Source: Flavobacterium sp. NKUCC04_CG (GTDB taxonomy: Bacteria; Bacteroidota; Bacteroidia; Flavobacteriales; Flavobacteriaceae). Taken from it: a DNA stretch of 64,000 nt. The stretch spans positions 1 to 64,000 of the forward strand of contig NZ_JAHKRA010000011.1 in assembly GCF_019345525.1 (NCBI RefSeq), written 5' to 3'. A program made the position numbers and the translations under genes. The number at the start of each line of letters is the position of its first letter. Within the stretch, counting starts at the first letter, position 1. Of the stretch, positions 52,951 to 61,441 are shown piece after piece. The notes beneath the pieces are model-generated. The model saw only the letters and a program-made list of their open reading frames with translations. It ran no database searches and had not been told where the DNA came from.

Positions 52951-55443
52951 TTACCAAGCGGCATTCACTCTAAATGACTTATCTATTTTTTCACCATTTA
53001 TGTTTTCAAATGAATGTACTCCTGGCTCACTTAATTTTAAAAGATCATTAAGAGCTTTATTATTAATAACACATGTTCCTAAGAATTCATCAAACTGTGT
53101 TTTATCTTTAAAGAAATATCTCATATTATCTTCACTCAACGTAAATAGTTTGCCTATATTATCTTGAGGACTAGCTAATTTGTAAAACAATTCTTCTAAA
53201 TGTGATTCTAAATACTTCCAAAATCCTGTTCTACTTTCTGCTACAAGACCTAATAAGCTTTTGTACATAGGTTGATTGTTTTCAATAATAATTGATGGCC
53301 TATAAAATGTAGTGATTTTCTCTAAAGATATTTTTTTCTCTAAAGCTTGTGTCAAATAGCATTGCTGAATTTTGTATAAATATTCATTGCTTACTTTCTT
53401 AAAATTAACTCCTCTTCTAAGATGATTTCCTATAAAATTATTCCTAAAAATACAAGGTTTATCCGTCACAAAAAAAGCTTTAATTTCGATATTTAAATTA
53501 TTAATATGTAGATCGAGTGCACTATTTTGCTCTTCTATAATTTCAATTACTTTTTCGATTAAAAGATTATATTCACTATAGAGACTCGGTAAAAGCAAGT
53601 CACAGTTTAAATTTTTATTTAGCAATTGTCTAAAAATCTCTACAACTTTATGTTTTTCGTCTGAATTTGAAAGACCCCATTTTATAAAATATAATAAATT
53701 ATTTATCTGCTTAGATGTATTAATATATGAATCAATCATTAGGTCTTCTTTAACCAAAAGCTCGTTTATTTGTTTCTGCGTAATATCATCTGTTTTCTCT
53801 TGTAATATAAAGTACAGATAAGTTTTATGTGGATTTCTAAATGAGTTAAAACTAGGGTCAATTTGATCTAGATAATGAAATAACTTTAAATTAACATCTG
53901 TAGCAATATCTAATTTATGTTTAACGGTTAAATCCACAATAACTGGCAACCTGAACTCGGTTAATGAACTAAATGAATTCAAATCTAATTCTTGCAAAAC
54001 TAACGCAGTAAAATCCTTATAAAATTCGGGAAGCCTAAATTCGATGTAATTTAAAATAAAAAACTCTTCAAAATTAAGCTCCTCTTTTAAGTTTAAATAA
54101 TGATACATTAAATTGTGAACAAACATTTTAATTTCCCTTAGGTTATTAAAACGCAACATTTTAGCAACGGAATACTGCTCAGGAAAAGAAGATTCTCCGT
54201 TCTCAGGGAATAATATAATATCTGTTTTTATTTCACGGAATGTCTTCTTGAGTCTATCGTCATAATTACCTTTAAAATATTTATCTAAATAGTCTATACA
54301 CAATTGAAATGTATCTAACTCATCCGAATATATTAACCCTACTTCTTTTTGGATGATTTTTTCTAAATAATTTTCAGGCTTCGGAATTTTTAAACTTTTC
54401 AAAGAATCAATCACATACTGTTTGTCGTAGGCTAAAAGGAAAATTACATTTTGAAACATAGCACTATTGCGCACTAATTTTAATACTTCAAAAACCTCTT
54501 CGTTATTCAAACGATCAATATCGTCAACAATTATTAAAAAACGTATTCCCGCTTCTTCCATTGCTAAATTGATACTATCATATAGAGATTTTAAAGTAGA
54601 TTTTTCTTTTAAAAAAAACATCTGAAAAAAACCTACAATACTTTTTGCTACACCCGCTCCTTCGTATCCCAATAACAACTTTTTATAATAATCCAACTTC
54701 GAGCCTATTTGCAAGCCATTCTTCTCTAATATTCTCTGAAATTCATCAAAAAAGTCACTAATTACATCATTCGCGCTATTAGATTTCCACGGGTTAAATT
54801 CGATTACTACATGTTTATCTCTTTCTTCACATGTGATCCGTTCTTTTAAAAGATTGATAAAAGAAGATTTCCCTTTTCCCCAACTTGCATTAATTCCAAT
54901 TACAAACGACTGTGAATTTTTAATCCCTTGTATATACTGAAACATACGATCTACTTGGTATCCAAAATCTAACGTATCTTGTTCTTTATTCCAAATAGGC
55001 CCATGTAAATTTTCTTTCAATATCTTAGCTATATCACTACTTGTAGCTTTTCTAACTAGAAATGTATGGCACTTACAAGCAATTACAAAGTCAAAGAGCA
55101 TTAATACTAAAAAGATTACAGGTACTATTCCAATACTTAAATGATTCCAAAAATGGAACAGAAATAAATCCGCTAAAACAATAATGATTATATTGACTAG
55201 TAACAATAAAAGTATGTATTTTACTTTTTTGAGAAAATCTAAATCCATTGCATAGGCAATTAAAGCAGTTATAACCAACGGAAATATCTTAGTTAGCCAC
55301 GAATCAAATTTCAATTGTCCCCAAGTGTTTTTTACAAACCAAGTATCGATAAAGTCATTAATGGGAGTATAGAACAGCCAGTAGGTAAAAAGAAATATTG
55401 CACTATAAACAGCAGTTCTTATATATTTTGACGAGAAATTCAT
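52951..55443 (-). CDS. KAP family P-loop NTPase, membrane-anchored
   Basis: This 830-residue protein has four membrane helices in the first 125 residues, then a KAP NTPase domain: Walker A at 183-194 (GINASWGKGKSS), the typical IEFNPWKS at 214-221 and Walker B at 302-310 (FLIIVDDID). The 400-residue C-terminal part is helical and unknown. KAP proteins on plasmids and prophages include PifA of plasmid F, which excludes phage T7. This one has its own promoter directly before the start codon and follows a hicA terminator. An anti-phage role is likely but not shown. Confidence 0.82.
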   Translation of the reverse strand: MNFSSKYIRTAVYSAIFLFTYWLFYTPINDFIDTWFVKNTWGQLKFDSWLTKIFPLVITALIAYAMDLDFLKKVKYILLLLLVNIIIIVLADLFLFHFWNHLSIGIVPVIFLVLMLFDFVIACKCHTFLVRKATSSDIAKILKENLHGPIWNKEQDTLDFGYQVDRMFQYIQGIKNSQSFVIGINASWGKGKSSFINLLKERITCEERDKHVVIEFNPWKSNSANDVISDFFDEFQRILEKNGLQIGSKLDYYKKLLLGYEGAGVAKSIVGFFQMFFLKEKSTLKSLYDSINLAMEEAGIRFLIIVDDIDRLNNEEVFEVLKLVRNSAMFQNVIFLLAYDKQYVIDSLKSLKIPKPENYLEKIIQKEVGLIYSDELDTFQLCIDYLDKYFKGNYDDRLKKTFREIKTDIILFPENGESSFPEQYSVAKMLRFNNLREIKMFVHNLMYHYLNLKEELNFEEFFILNYIEFRLPEFYKDFTALVLQELDLNSFSSLTEFRLPVIVDLTVKHKLDIATDVNLKLFHYLDQIDPSFNSFRNPHKTYLYFILQEKTDDITQKQINELLVKEDLMIDSYINTSKQINNLLYFIKWGLSNSDEKHKVVEIFRQLLNKNLNCDLLLPSLYSEYNLLIEKVIEIIEEQNSALDLHINNLNIEIKAFFVTDKPCIFRNNFIGNHLRRGVNFKKVSNEYLYKIQQCYLTQALEKKISLEKITTFYRPSIIIENNQPMYKSLLGLVAESRTGFWKYLESHLEELFYKLASPQDNIGKLFTLSEDNMRYFFKDKTQFDEFLGTCVINNKALNDLLKLSEPGVHSFENINGEKIDKSFRVNAAW

Positions 55444-55456
55444 ATTTAAAATTTGC

Positions 55457-55464
55457 CAAATCTA
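55457..55464 (-). promoter_or_regulatory. Promoter of the KAP NTPase gene
   Basis: On the minus strand TAGATTTG matches the -7 consensus 13 bases before the ATG, so the mRNA leader would be very short. The -33 region is T-rich. Confidence 0.5.
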
Positions 55465-55483
55465 GCCTTTAAAAACCAAAAAA

Positions 55484-55500
55484 ACACCCTTTCGGTGCTT
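55484..55500 (-). terminator. Terminator of hicBA
   Basis: On the minus strand AGCACC-GAAAG-GGTGTT followed by a run of seven T residues lies directly after the hicA stop codon. Confidence 0.75.
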
Positions 55501-55501
55501 A

Positions 55502-55738
55502 TTATCTATTTTTTTCTATCCAATCGTATAAATCCTTTAAGGTTAATCCTAAAGTGTGTAGATTCGTTCGGCAATGTAGGGCGGGAATTTCTTTGTCTTT
55601 TTCGCGGTGGGTAATGGTACGTAGGCAGTTTGGGCATTTGTAATGGTCGTGTGAAGCTGTTGTACGCAGGTAAATACATCCTTTTGATTTGAGAAAGGCA
55701 ATCCAATCTTTGGTTTTTACTGGCCTGTTATTCCCCAT
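55502..55738 (-). CDS. hicA: HicA-family toxin with extra cysteines
   Basis: This 78-residue protein has the HicA double-stranded RNA-binding fold: a first helix VKTKDWIAFLKSKGC, the strand with the catalytic histidine (ASHDHYKC), and the C-terminal TNLHTLGLTLKDLYDWI helix. HicA toxins cut mRNA. Unusual is a CPNC element in the middle of the fold, with CIYL and LHC nearby, which could bind zinc. It lies 6 bases after hicB, an order (antitoxin first) seen in some systems. Confidence 0.82.
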   Translation of the reverse strand: MGNNRPVKTKDWIAFLKSKGCIYLRTTASHDHYKCPNCLRTITHREKDKEIPALHCRTNLHTLGLTLKDLYDWIEKNR

Positions 55739-55744
55739 AATCGC

Positions 55745-56110
55745 TTAGCTGATAATTTCAACTTCGGCCGTTTTGACTGTGGTGCTGGTAAAACCCTGTA
55801 AAACCTTGGTTTCGTCTCTATACGCCTTGGAGAAATTGAGCAAAGTATCTTTTTTAAATCCTAAATTCGTAAAGAATGCTTCACGTTCTTGGTCGGTAAA
55901 CGTAGCGATATCATCGATAAAAACATCTACATTATGTTGAAACGATTCGGTTGCTTCTTTTTGAGTATTTCCATATCCGCTAATCATCAGAGTTGGCGCA
56001 ATTATACAAAAAAATGCTTCCTCTCGACCTTCGATAACAACAAAGTGTAACTGTATTTTAGTTTCAGTTATGCGAATCGTTTCTTCAATATTTTGCAAGG
56101 TCACACTCAT
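55745..56110 (-). CDS. hicB: HicB-like antitoxin
   Basis: This 121-residue protein has the HicB partial RNase H-type fold with FHVVIEGREEAFFCIIAPTL-like strands (about 22-45), ISGYGNTQKEATESF helix start (about 43-57) and a basic C-terminal part. It lacks a clear helix-turn-helix or ribbon DNA-binding domain, so self-regulation is uncertain. It lies directly upstream of hicA and has its own -7 element, behind the terminator of the tail tube gene. Confidence 0.75.
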   Translation of the reverse strand: MSVTLQNIEETIRITETKIQLHFVVIEGREEAFFCIIAPTLMISGYGNTQKEATESFQHNVDVFIDDIATFTDQEREAFFTNLGFKKDTLLNFSKAYRDETKVLQGFTSTTVKTAEVEIIS

Positions 56111-56145
56111 AATCAGTAGTATTTAAGCAGTAATGTACTTATAAT

Positions 56146-56153
56146 CAAATGTA
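56146..56153 (-). promoter_or_regulatory. Promoter of hicBA
   Basis: On the minus strand TACATTTG matches the -7 consensus 36 bases before the hicB ATG. Because a strong terminator lies just upstream, the toxin-antitoxin pair should be made in the lysogen, independent of late genes. Confidence 0.55.
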
Positions 56154-56189
56154 TTGTATAGGATAAATATACTGCGTTTTTTAAAACAA

Positions 56190-56228
56190 AACTGTTAAAG
56201 GTATTTCAAAAAAACACCTTTAACAGTT
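56190..56228 (-). terminator. Terminator after the tail tube gene
   Basis: AACTGTTAAAGGT and ACCTTTAACAGTT form a perfect 13-bp stem with a 13-base loop; a T-rich run follows on the minus strand. It ends the head gene transcript 12 bases past the stop at 56241 and insulates the cargo block. Confidence 0.85.
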
Positions 56229-56240
56229 AACCACAAAAAT

Positions 56241-57065
56241 TCAACTCCTAGAAACTTCCAAAATGTAATTTTTACTACCTCCGTCAAACACTTGTAAGTT
56301 GATTGCAGCATCGCGAAAACCCGTCCAATCGGCGCCGTTTTTAAGCAGTACTACGATATTTGCGTTGGTACCCGGCCCGCTTTTTAGTACTGGAGGATCT
56401 TCGTCGCCATTGCCTATTAAGGTGATGATGGTTCCATCGGCATGATCAACTTGATTGAACTCAATGTTCTCGGTGGTGTTTAACGGCGTGAGTCGGTATT
56501 GGGTTCCCCTTTCCAAAGTAGCCGTTATTTTGGAACCGGTTAGTTGTGCTTCTTGCAAAACCAAGTCTCCGAGATAATGCCCCGGTACAAACCCCGTGGC
56601 AGCGTGCTGTTCAAAAACCAACATTTGCTTGCGCGCATCGTTGTCGTCTTGCATGGACGGTTTTAGTTGTAAAGGGGCGCATTTACTTCCCAATACTTTG
56701 CGGAATTTATCAGTGCAGGATCCGTAGATAATGATCACATTTCTCCCGGTCCAATTCTGAATAAATTCGTTAATAGCCAAATCGTTTCCCGGGTGTTCGC
56801 CTTCAAACTTTTGTTTAAATTGCACACTATCTTCTTCGCCTTCCGATTCGTAGGAGGCTTTGGATTTAGACGGTGTCATATAAACCTGAATCATCGAACT
56901 GTCTGCTTTTAGCACAAAATTTCCCTCCATTTTTACGCCGTTGAAGTCGCGTTGGGGAAAACTCAGTACGTCGTCGATATCGATGATAGTCACGTTGGGT
57001 TCTTTTGGAGCAGAAGCCCCTGGCGATGCGCCAGTGGGTTTCTTTACTGATGTTTTGATATACAT
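56241..57065 (-). CDS. Phage tail tube protein with C-terminal extension
   Basis: This 274-residue protein begins KKPTGASPGASAPKEPN, then VTIIDIDDVLSFPQRDFNGVK, a pattern I associate with tail tube proteins of Bacteroidota phages. Residues about 15-190 form the tube-like domain and 200-274 a separate beta domain. It follows the capsid gene by 11 bases. A strong terminator lies behind it, so capsid and tube can be made in large amounts as one transcript end. A capsid decoration role is the alternative. Confidence 0.62.
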   Translation of the reverse strand: MYIKTSVKKPTGASPGASAPKEPNVTIIDIDDVLSFPQRDFNGVKMEGNFVLKADSSMIQVYMTPSKSKASYESEGEEDSVQFKQKFEGEHPGNDLAINEFIQNWTGRNVIIIYGSCTDKFRKVLGSKCAPLQLKPSMQDDNDARKQMLVFEQHAATGFVPGHYLGDLVLQEAQLTGSKITATLERGTQYRLTPLNTTENIEFNQVDHADGTIITLIGNGDEDPPVLKSGPGTNANIVVLLKNGADWTGFRDAAINLQVFDGGSKNYILEVSRS

Positions 57066-57076
57066 AACTCTTAATT

Positions 57077-59215
57077 TTAAATGGCACGTTTTAGCTCAAT
57101 CCACACATTTTCTATAAAGACGAGCTCGATATAGTGTTGGCTCGTTTTTAGTTCAACCGCTTCGCTTATTTTGATGCTGTCCGTATTTTTAATAGTTACC
57201 ACAACATCCACTTTGTCATTTCCAAACACCTTGATGGTTTTGCCTTCCACCCCTCCTATAATCGATTTAATAGTTGTGGATACTTCGCCTTGATATACAA
57301 ATTTGTTTCCGGAAGTAACGTCAATGACATCATCTTCAAACGGAACATCGGTTACCAGAAGCTTGGCTGTTGTGGTTCTCGACACTTCTTTTAATTTACC
57401 TTCATCAGTTACCAACAAAGTCAATACCCCATCGGTGTTTAGCGGATAGTCGGAGGTTAGTAAGAGCGACGTATTTTTCTTGACTTTCTTGGCCGTTTGC
57501 AATTTTTTGTTTCCAAATATTCGGATGATTTGTCCTGGTAAAGCCTCTTCTATACTTGTGATGTCGGTTCGCCAGTCGGCGTCGACTTGAATCGATGGAT
57601 AATGCAATTGGATAATTCCACTGGTATCGTCAAATACAGGAATTTTTACTCCGCTGTGGAAAATCGGCACGCTGTTGGACCATACTTTTTGTACTTCAAA
57701 CTCGCGAGGATCTTCGTCCTGTAGTTTGGTACCAACGAATACCAAACGGATTCCCAAACGGTAATCAGCAAATATGTGAGTATCTCTTTTTTCGTGGGTT
57801 ATGGTAAACTTTCCTTTTTCGTCCACTTGATAGTCCAAGACTTCGACGTTTGTCGATTGGGTGATGCCAATAAACTCGGTTTGCGTCATGTCGCGCAAAA
57901 CCTGAAATTTAAAGTTGGGATAGTCAATCGGATGGTTTTCTTTGTACTCTTGTTTTCCCGAATCGGTATTGTAATGGTGTTGGTATAAGAAACCGGCACG
58001 TTCGCGATACCAGTGCATTAAGGTTGACGAAATCTGAATTTCATTGCCTTGTTCGTTGCGCTCGGTTTCGGGTATTTTCTCAATCATGGTTTTGATGTAA
58101 TCCACAATGTTTTCCGGCGTAGGACGACCAATATCAAAGGCGCGGTATTTTTTAGCCACATCTCTAAAGTAATACCAATAGTACATCAAACCGTCTTGTG
58201 AATTGATAGCAGCCCCTGGATTGCCATCGCCATCTGGAGTAGCGACATAGATTCCGTTAATTTGGGCAATACGATCGTCTGCAGCTTGGCGTTTTACCAA
58301 TTCGCTTAAAAGGAAAAAGACAAACGACATTTTCCACGGATGCGATCCTTCTTTATTGTAGGAACGGATCCAGGTGTTTTCAATTTTTTGAAGCTCGTAA
58401 CCGTCAAAAGTAATATCGATTTTTTTGCGAAATACCCTACCCTCTTCTGCTGCAATATGGAATCGATTTTTAGGTTTCCATCCCTTGGATCTGCCTTGTA
58501 CAATTTCTGCAGGAATGATATAACCATCGGCCACACGATCCAATACTCCAGTTCTTCTAGACCATTCTGCAGGTAAACTATAGGTATCGTTAAACAAACT
58601 GTTTAAGGCTTCTGGATTTTGTCGTACAAAATGCTCGACGTCATCTTGTAATAGCGGGATGTTTCCCTCCTTATTAAAGTCTGTAGCCTTCATAGAAAAG
58701 TCGCGCAAACGCGCGTTCCAACTTCTCTTTTCAAAGGCATCCCACGATTTGCCCGAGGCAAAAAGATGGGTAGGTGAATGCAATAAAGCGACGTTTTTCA
58801 TCAGTTGGGTTTGTAAAGGTGATGTTTCAACTTCCGGCTCTTCCATAAGAATGGCCATAAGCTCTTTTTGCTGTTTAAATTGTGCTTTCAATTCTTTTAG
58901 AGATTCCAACACATCCGTAGAAACTGGGGGATCAGATTCATCCATATTTTCATTGGCACTGACCATGACCTCTAAAGCTTTGATTTCTTCCTGTATCGTT
59001 TCTAAATCGGCCTTGTTTTGCAACACATTTTTGATTTCGATATCTATGGCATCAATCATCTTTTCAGTAAAATCGTCTCCAAAATGCGCTTGGAGTTGTA
59101 CTTTTTGCGCGTCTGTAAACTGAGTGGTTAGTGCATCTGTATCTATGGGTATTTCTTTTATTCCCAAAAATGCTTTTACTGCAGCAACCGTTTTGGCTAA
59201 AATTTTAAAATCCAT
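57077..59215 (-). CDS. Fused scaffold and major capsid protein
   Basis: This is a 712-residue protein. Residues about 40-180 are acidic coiled coil (VLESLKELKAQFKQQKELM) of scaffold character. A core of about 340 residues follows with the capsid-type pattern of helices and strands (about 180-520, e.g. WSRRTGVLDRVADGYIIPAE), then about 190 residues of beta repeats. It comes directly after an S49 protease, which typically cuts off the scaffold part during maturation. The start at 59215 (MDFKILAKTVAAVK) is chosen over the upstream ATG at 59266, which would overlap the protease gene. Confidence 0.72.
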   Translation of the reverse strand: MDFKILAKTVAAVKAFLGIKEIPIDTDALTTQFTDAQKVQLQAHFGDDFTEKMIDAIDIEIKNVLQNKADLETIQEEIKALEVMVSANENMDESDPPVSTDVLESLKELKAQFKQQKELMAILMEEPEVETSPLQTQLMKNVALLHSPTHLFASGKSWDAFEKRSWNARLRDFSMKATDFNKEGNIPLLQDDVEHFVRQNPEALNSLFNDTYSLPAEWSRRTGVLDRVADGYIIPAEIVQGRSKGWKPKNRFHIAAEEGRVFRKKIDITFDGYELQKIENTWIRSYNKEGSHPWKMSFVFFLLSELVKRQAADDRIAQINGIYVATPDGDGNPGAAINSQDGLMYYWYYFRDVAKKYRAFDIGRPTPENIVDYIKTMIEKIPETERNEQGNEIQISSTLMHWYRERAGFLYQHHYNTDSGKQEYKENHPIDYPNFKFQVLRDMTQTEFIGITQSTNVEVLDYQVDEKGKFTITHEKRDTHIFADYRLGIRLVFVGTKLQDEDPREFEVQKVWSNSVPIFHSGVKIPVFDDTSGIIQLHYPSIQVDADWRTDITSIEEALPGQIIRIFGNKKLQTAKKVKKNTSLLLTSDYPLNTDGVLTLLVTDEGKLKEVSRTTTAKLLVTDVPFEDDVIDVTSGNKFVYQGEVSTTIKSIIGGVEGKTIKVFGNDKVDVVVTIKNTDSIKISEAVELKTSQHYIELVFIENVWIELKRAI

Positions 59216-59237
59216 AATAGTATGTATAAAAGGGTTA

Positions 59238-60119
59238 TTAATTCTTTTTAATATGTTGCAATTCACTGAGGTATTTGGCCATTTCCATGGCTTCTCCCAT
59301 ACTTCCTATTCTATCTATCAACTGCAATTGTAATGCTTCTTCCGCTCCAAAACTTTTTCCGGTTAATAGCCCTGGATGATTCGCTTTTAAACGCGGTCGT
59401 TTTTCTTTGACAAAGTCTTGAAACTGTATGGCCTTTGGTGACAACATTTCTTTTTTTATCATTTCATATTTTCCTTCTTGTGCTAAACGGACGGACTCGT
59501 TTTTGTGTTTGGATTCGTCGGGATATACTTGGTGAAATTCGTAACCAATACTTTCTAAGTATTTTTTGTTATCCATCCAAGACAACATCACTCCAATCGA
59601 CCCAATTTGAGCACTGATATTGTTATCTGCCATGATGTAATCAGACACCGCTAACATTCCAAACAAATGCGCTGAACAAGCTTGATCGCACAATCCGACT
59701 ACGGGTTTGGTTTTTCGCTTGCCAAACTCTACCAAAGGGCCTATCGCCGCAATCGATCCGCCAGGACCATCGACATTTAAAACGGTTCCGATAATATTGG
59801 GATGCTGATTCGCAAAATCCAAAGCTCGAACGATATCCAAGGCTCCATAACTGCATATATCGCCGTATTTGGTCAGTAATCCAATGGCATCAACTACGGC
59901 TATACTGTCTTTAGGAATGGTGATTTTTTCGTTTTTAGCGGCTTTTACAGCTTGGAAATTGGAATCGAATACCGTAAAAAGCGATTGGGGTTTGACAAAC
60001 TCATCGGTGCTGTTTTCAAACAAAAAACGGTAGGCCAAGGGTCCATAAATCGGTAAAGCCTCTACTTGAAGCGCCCAAATGCCGCGAAGTAATTCCATGA
60101 CTAAGGTATTTGTTTTCAT
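59238..60119 (-). CDS. Phage prohead protease, S49/ClpP family
   Basis: This 293-residue protein has the SppA/ClpP fold with the nucleophile Ser149 in DQACSAHLFGMLA, the preceding glycine loop DGPGGSIAAIG (about 118-126) and the AQIGSIGVM strand (about 172-180). It should cut the scaffold and capsid proteins in the new head. The start at 60119 overlaps the spanin stop as ATGA; a start at 60182 would lie inside the spanin gene and is rejected. Confidence 0.88.
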   Translation of the reverse strand: MKTNTLVMELLRGIWALQVEALPIYGPLAYRFLFENSTDEFVKPQSLFTVFDSNFQAVKAAKNEKITIPKDSIAVVDAIGLLTKYGDICSYGALDIVRALDFANQHPNIIGTVLNVDGPGGSIAAIGPLVEFGKRKTKPVVGLCDQACSAHLFGMLAVSDYIMADNNISAQIGSIGVMLSWMDNKKYLESIGYEFHQVYPDESKHKNESVRLAQEGKYEMIKKEMLSPKAIQFQDFVKEKRPRLKANHPGLLTGKSFGAEEALQLQLIDRIGSMGEAMEMAKYLSELQHIKKN

Positions 60120-60577
60120 CGTTTGATTATAAAAGTTAACACTAAGAATATTGCCAATACTCCCAATGTCCAATTCCTCCATTGCATTCCCTTTTGTAAA
60201 TCTTTATTTTTTGCTTGCCACTGAAGGATCTCCGATTGCAAGCGAATTATATTGGCAGTATTTTCTACTTTTAAAGTGTCCACCCGTGTTTTCCAAACGG
60301 TTTGAATCTGTTGATCGGGACACTTGACTTTGTTTTTTATCATTGTTCCTACCGAGTCCTTTACCTCTGGACAGGGTATCTCCACTCCCGGGAGTATTTC
60401 TCGTAGGGTATCTACTCGTGTCTTGCCTTCTACAATCTGAAATTTTGGCGGAAAATTTAGCGCACATTGTTCGGCTAAATAATCCGGATTGGCTTTTAAA
60501 AACTTTCCGGCGCGGTCTTTTAACGAAACGCATCCGGAAAGTAAAAACACCATGGAAAGCAAGTATATGGTTCTCAT
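60116..60577 (-). CDS. Unimolecular spanin candidate (lysis)
   Basis: This 153-residue protein has two membrane attachments of opposite kind: an N-terminal lipobox FLLSGC (Cys16) for the outer membrane and a C-terminal transmembrane helix (about 132-150, GVLAIFLVLTFII) for the inner one, with a largely helical linker between. This is the architecture of the u-spanin gp11 of phage T1. It follows the amidase with an ATGA overlap, as expected for the last lysis gene. The function is inferred from topology and position. Confidence 0.75.
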   Translation of the reverse strand: MRTIYLLSMVFLLSGCVSLKDRAGKFLKANPDYLAEQCALNFPPKFQIVEGKTRVDTLREILPGVEIPCPEVKDSVGTMIKNKVKCPDQQIQTVWKTRVDTLKVENTANIIRLQSEILQWQAKNKDLQKGMQWRNWTLGVLAIFLVLTFIIKR

Positions 60578-61104
60578 CGATTATGGGGTAATAGTTGTTT
60601 AGAAGGTGGGTTTTCTGCTGAAATGGTCAACCAATTGTATTCTGGAATAGCATCAAATGACGGGCATTCTTTAATGCGTTCCCACGGCTCAATGGTTCCA
60701 CTCTTATTTAAGTCTTTTGAAAAATCTCGATGCCCCAAGATCATCAAATCTACCGTACAATCTTTTCCGTTTTCCGTTAACCAATTTATCGCATCAAAAA
60801 TTTCTTCTAACAAGGCCGATTTCTGCGCAACGGTTCGCGTATCTAAAGCCTTAGTTACATTTTCTCTCTGTACACCTCCTCTATAACAGATGTTGATACA
60901 CTGGATATTAAATCCTTTGACACCGTTGGTAATATCTTCGTAATTGGTCAGTTTTTCGCGAGTACCGTCGTAATTTACCCAGGTGTGGTAGCCAGGCGCA
61001 TTCCACCCTTTTGTTTTCCAAAAGGCCTGCATGGATTCCAAGGTGCCGTGACCGGCTTGACAGTGAATCACTATATACTTAATTTTTTTTGCCCTGCTCA
61101 TCAT
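60574..61104 (-). CDS. N-acetylmuramoyl-L-alanine amidase (endolysin)
   Basis: This 176-residue amidase of the T7 lysozyme type has zinc ligands His14 (VIHCQAG), His125 (LGHRDFS) and Cys147, with Lys145 two residues before the Cys as in the T7 enzyme, and Tyr39 (GYHTWV) as probable second catalytic residue. It cuts the bond between muramic acid and the peptide of the cell wall. No signal peptide is present, so it needs the holin. It overlaps the holin gene by 26 bases. Confidence 0.9.
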   Translation of the reverse strand: MMSRAKKIKYIVIHCQAGHGTLESMQAFWKTKGWNAPGYHTWVNYDGTREKLTNYEDITNGVKGFNIQCINICYRGGVQRENVTKALDTRTVAQKSALLEEIFDAINWLTENGKDCTVDLMILGHRDFSKDLNKSGTIEPWERIKECPSFDAIPEYNWLTISAENPPSKQLLPHNR

Positions 61105-61384
61105 CTAACTTGGTGTGAAGTTTTTGAATAAATAACTCTACCGATTTTAAACCCGAATAGCCCAACAAAAAAGCAATTCCATACAACGACTTATCTGTTA
61201 AATCCAACCAATCGCCTAACAACGGGGTTAAGTAATTGGCTGCAAAACCTCCGGCGAGTACTGTGATTATTTTTTGTCCGCGTGTCATCTCTTTTGGTTT
61301 TTTAGTTAGAGAAGTGATCCCGCCAGCAATCCCTGCAAAAAACAGTATCATTTCCAATCCTATTAGGTCGAAGAACTTTTTCAT
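61079..61384 (-). CDS. Phage holin
   Basis: This 101-residue protein has two to three hydrophobic helices (about 7-25, 40-58, 68-82) and a charged C-terminus (QKLHTKLDDEQGKKN). Size, topology and overlap with the endolysin gene are those of a holin, which forms holes in the inner membrane at lysis. The sequence itself does not assign it to a certain family. Confidence 0.78.
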   Translation of the reverse strand: MKKFFDLIGLEMILFFAGIAGGITSLTKKPKEMTRGQKIITVLAGGFAANYLTPLLGDWLDLTDKSLYGIAFLLGYSGLKSVELFIQKLHTKLDDEQGKKN

Positions 61385-61441
61385 TCGGCTTATTTTTAGT
61401 AAAACTAAAGGGATTGTATCTCTAAAACTGTGACATGCTTT

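Noticed and set aside
58659-59123. 154-codon frame opposite the capsid gene
   Set aside because: It is the shadow of the scaffold coiled coil of the capsid gene, Ser/Cys-rich and without start signals.
60204-60533. 109-codon second frame on the same strand as the spanin candidate
   Set aside because: I considered an embedded o-spanin/i-spanin pair, but the frame has neither a lipobox nor a transmembrane helix, while the main frame has both.
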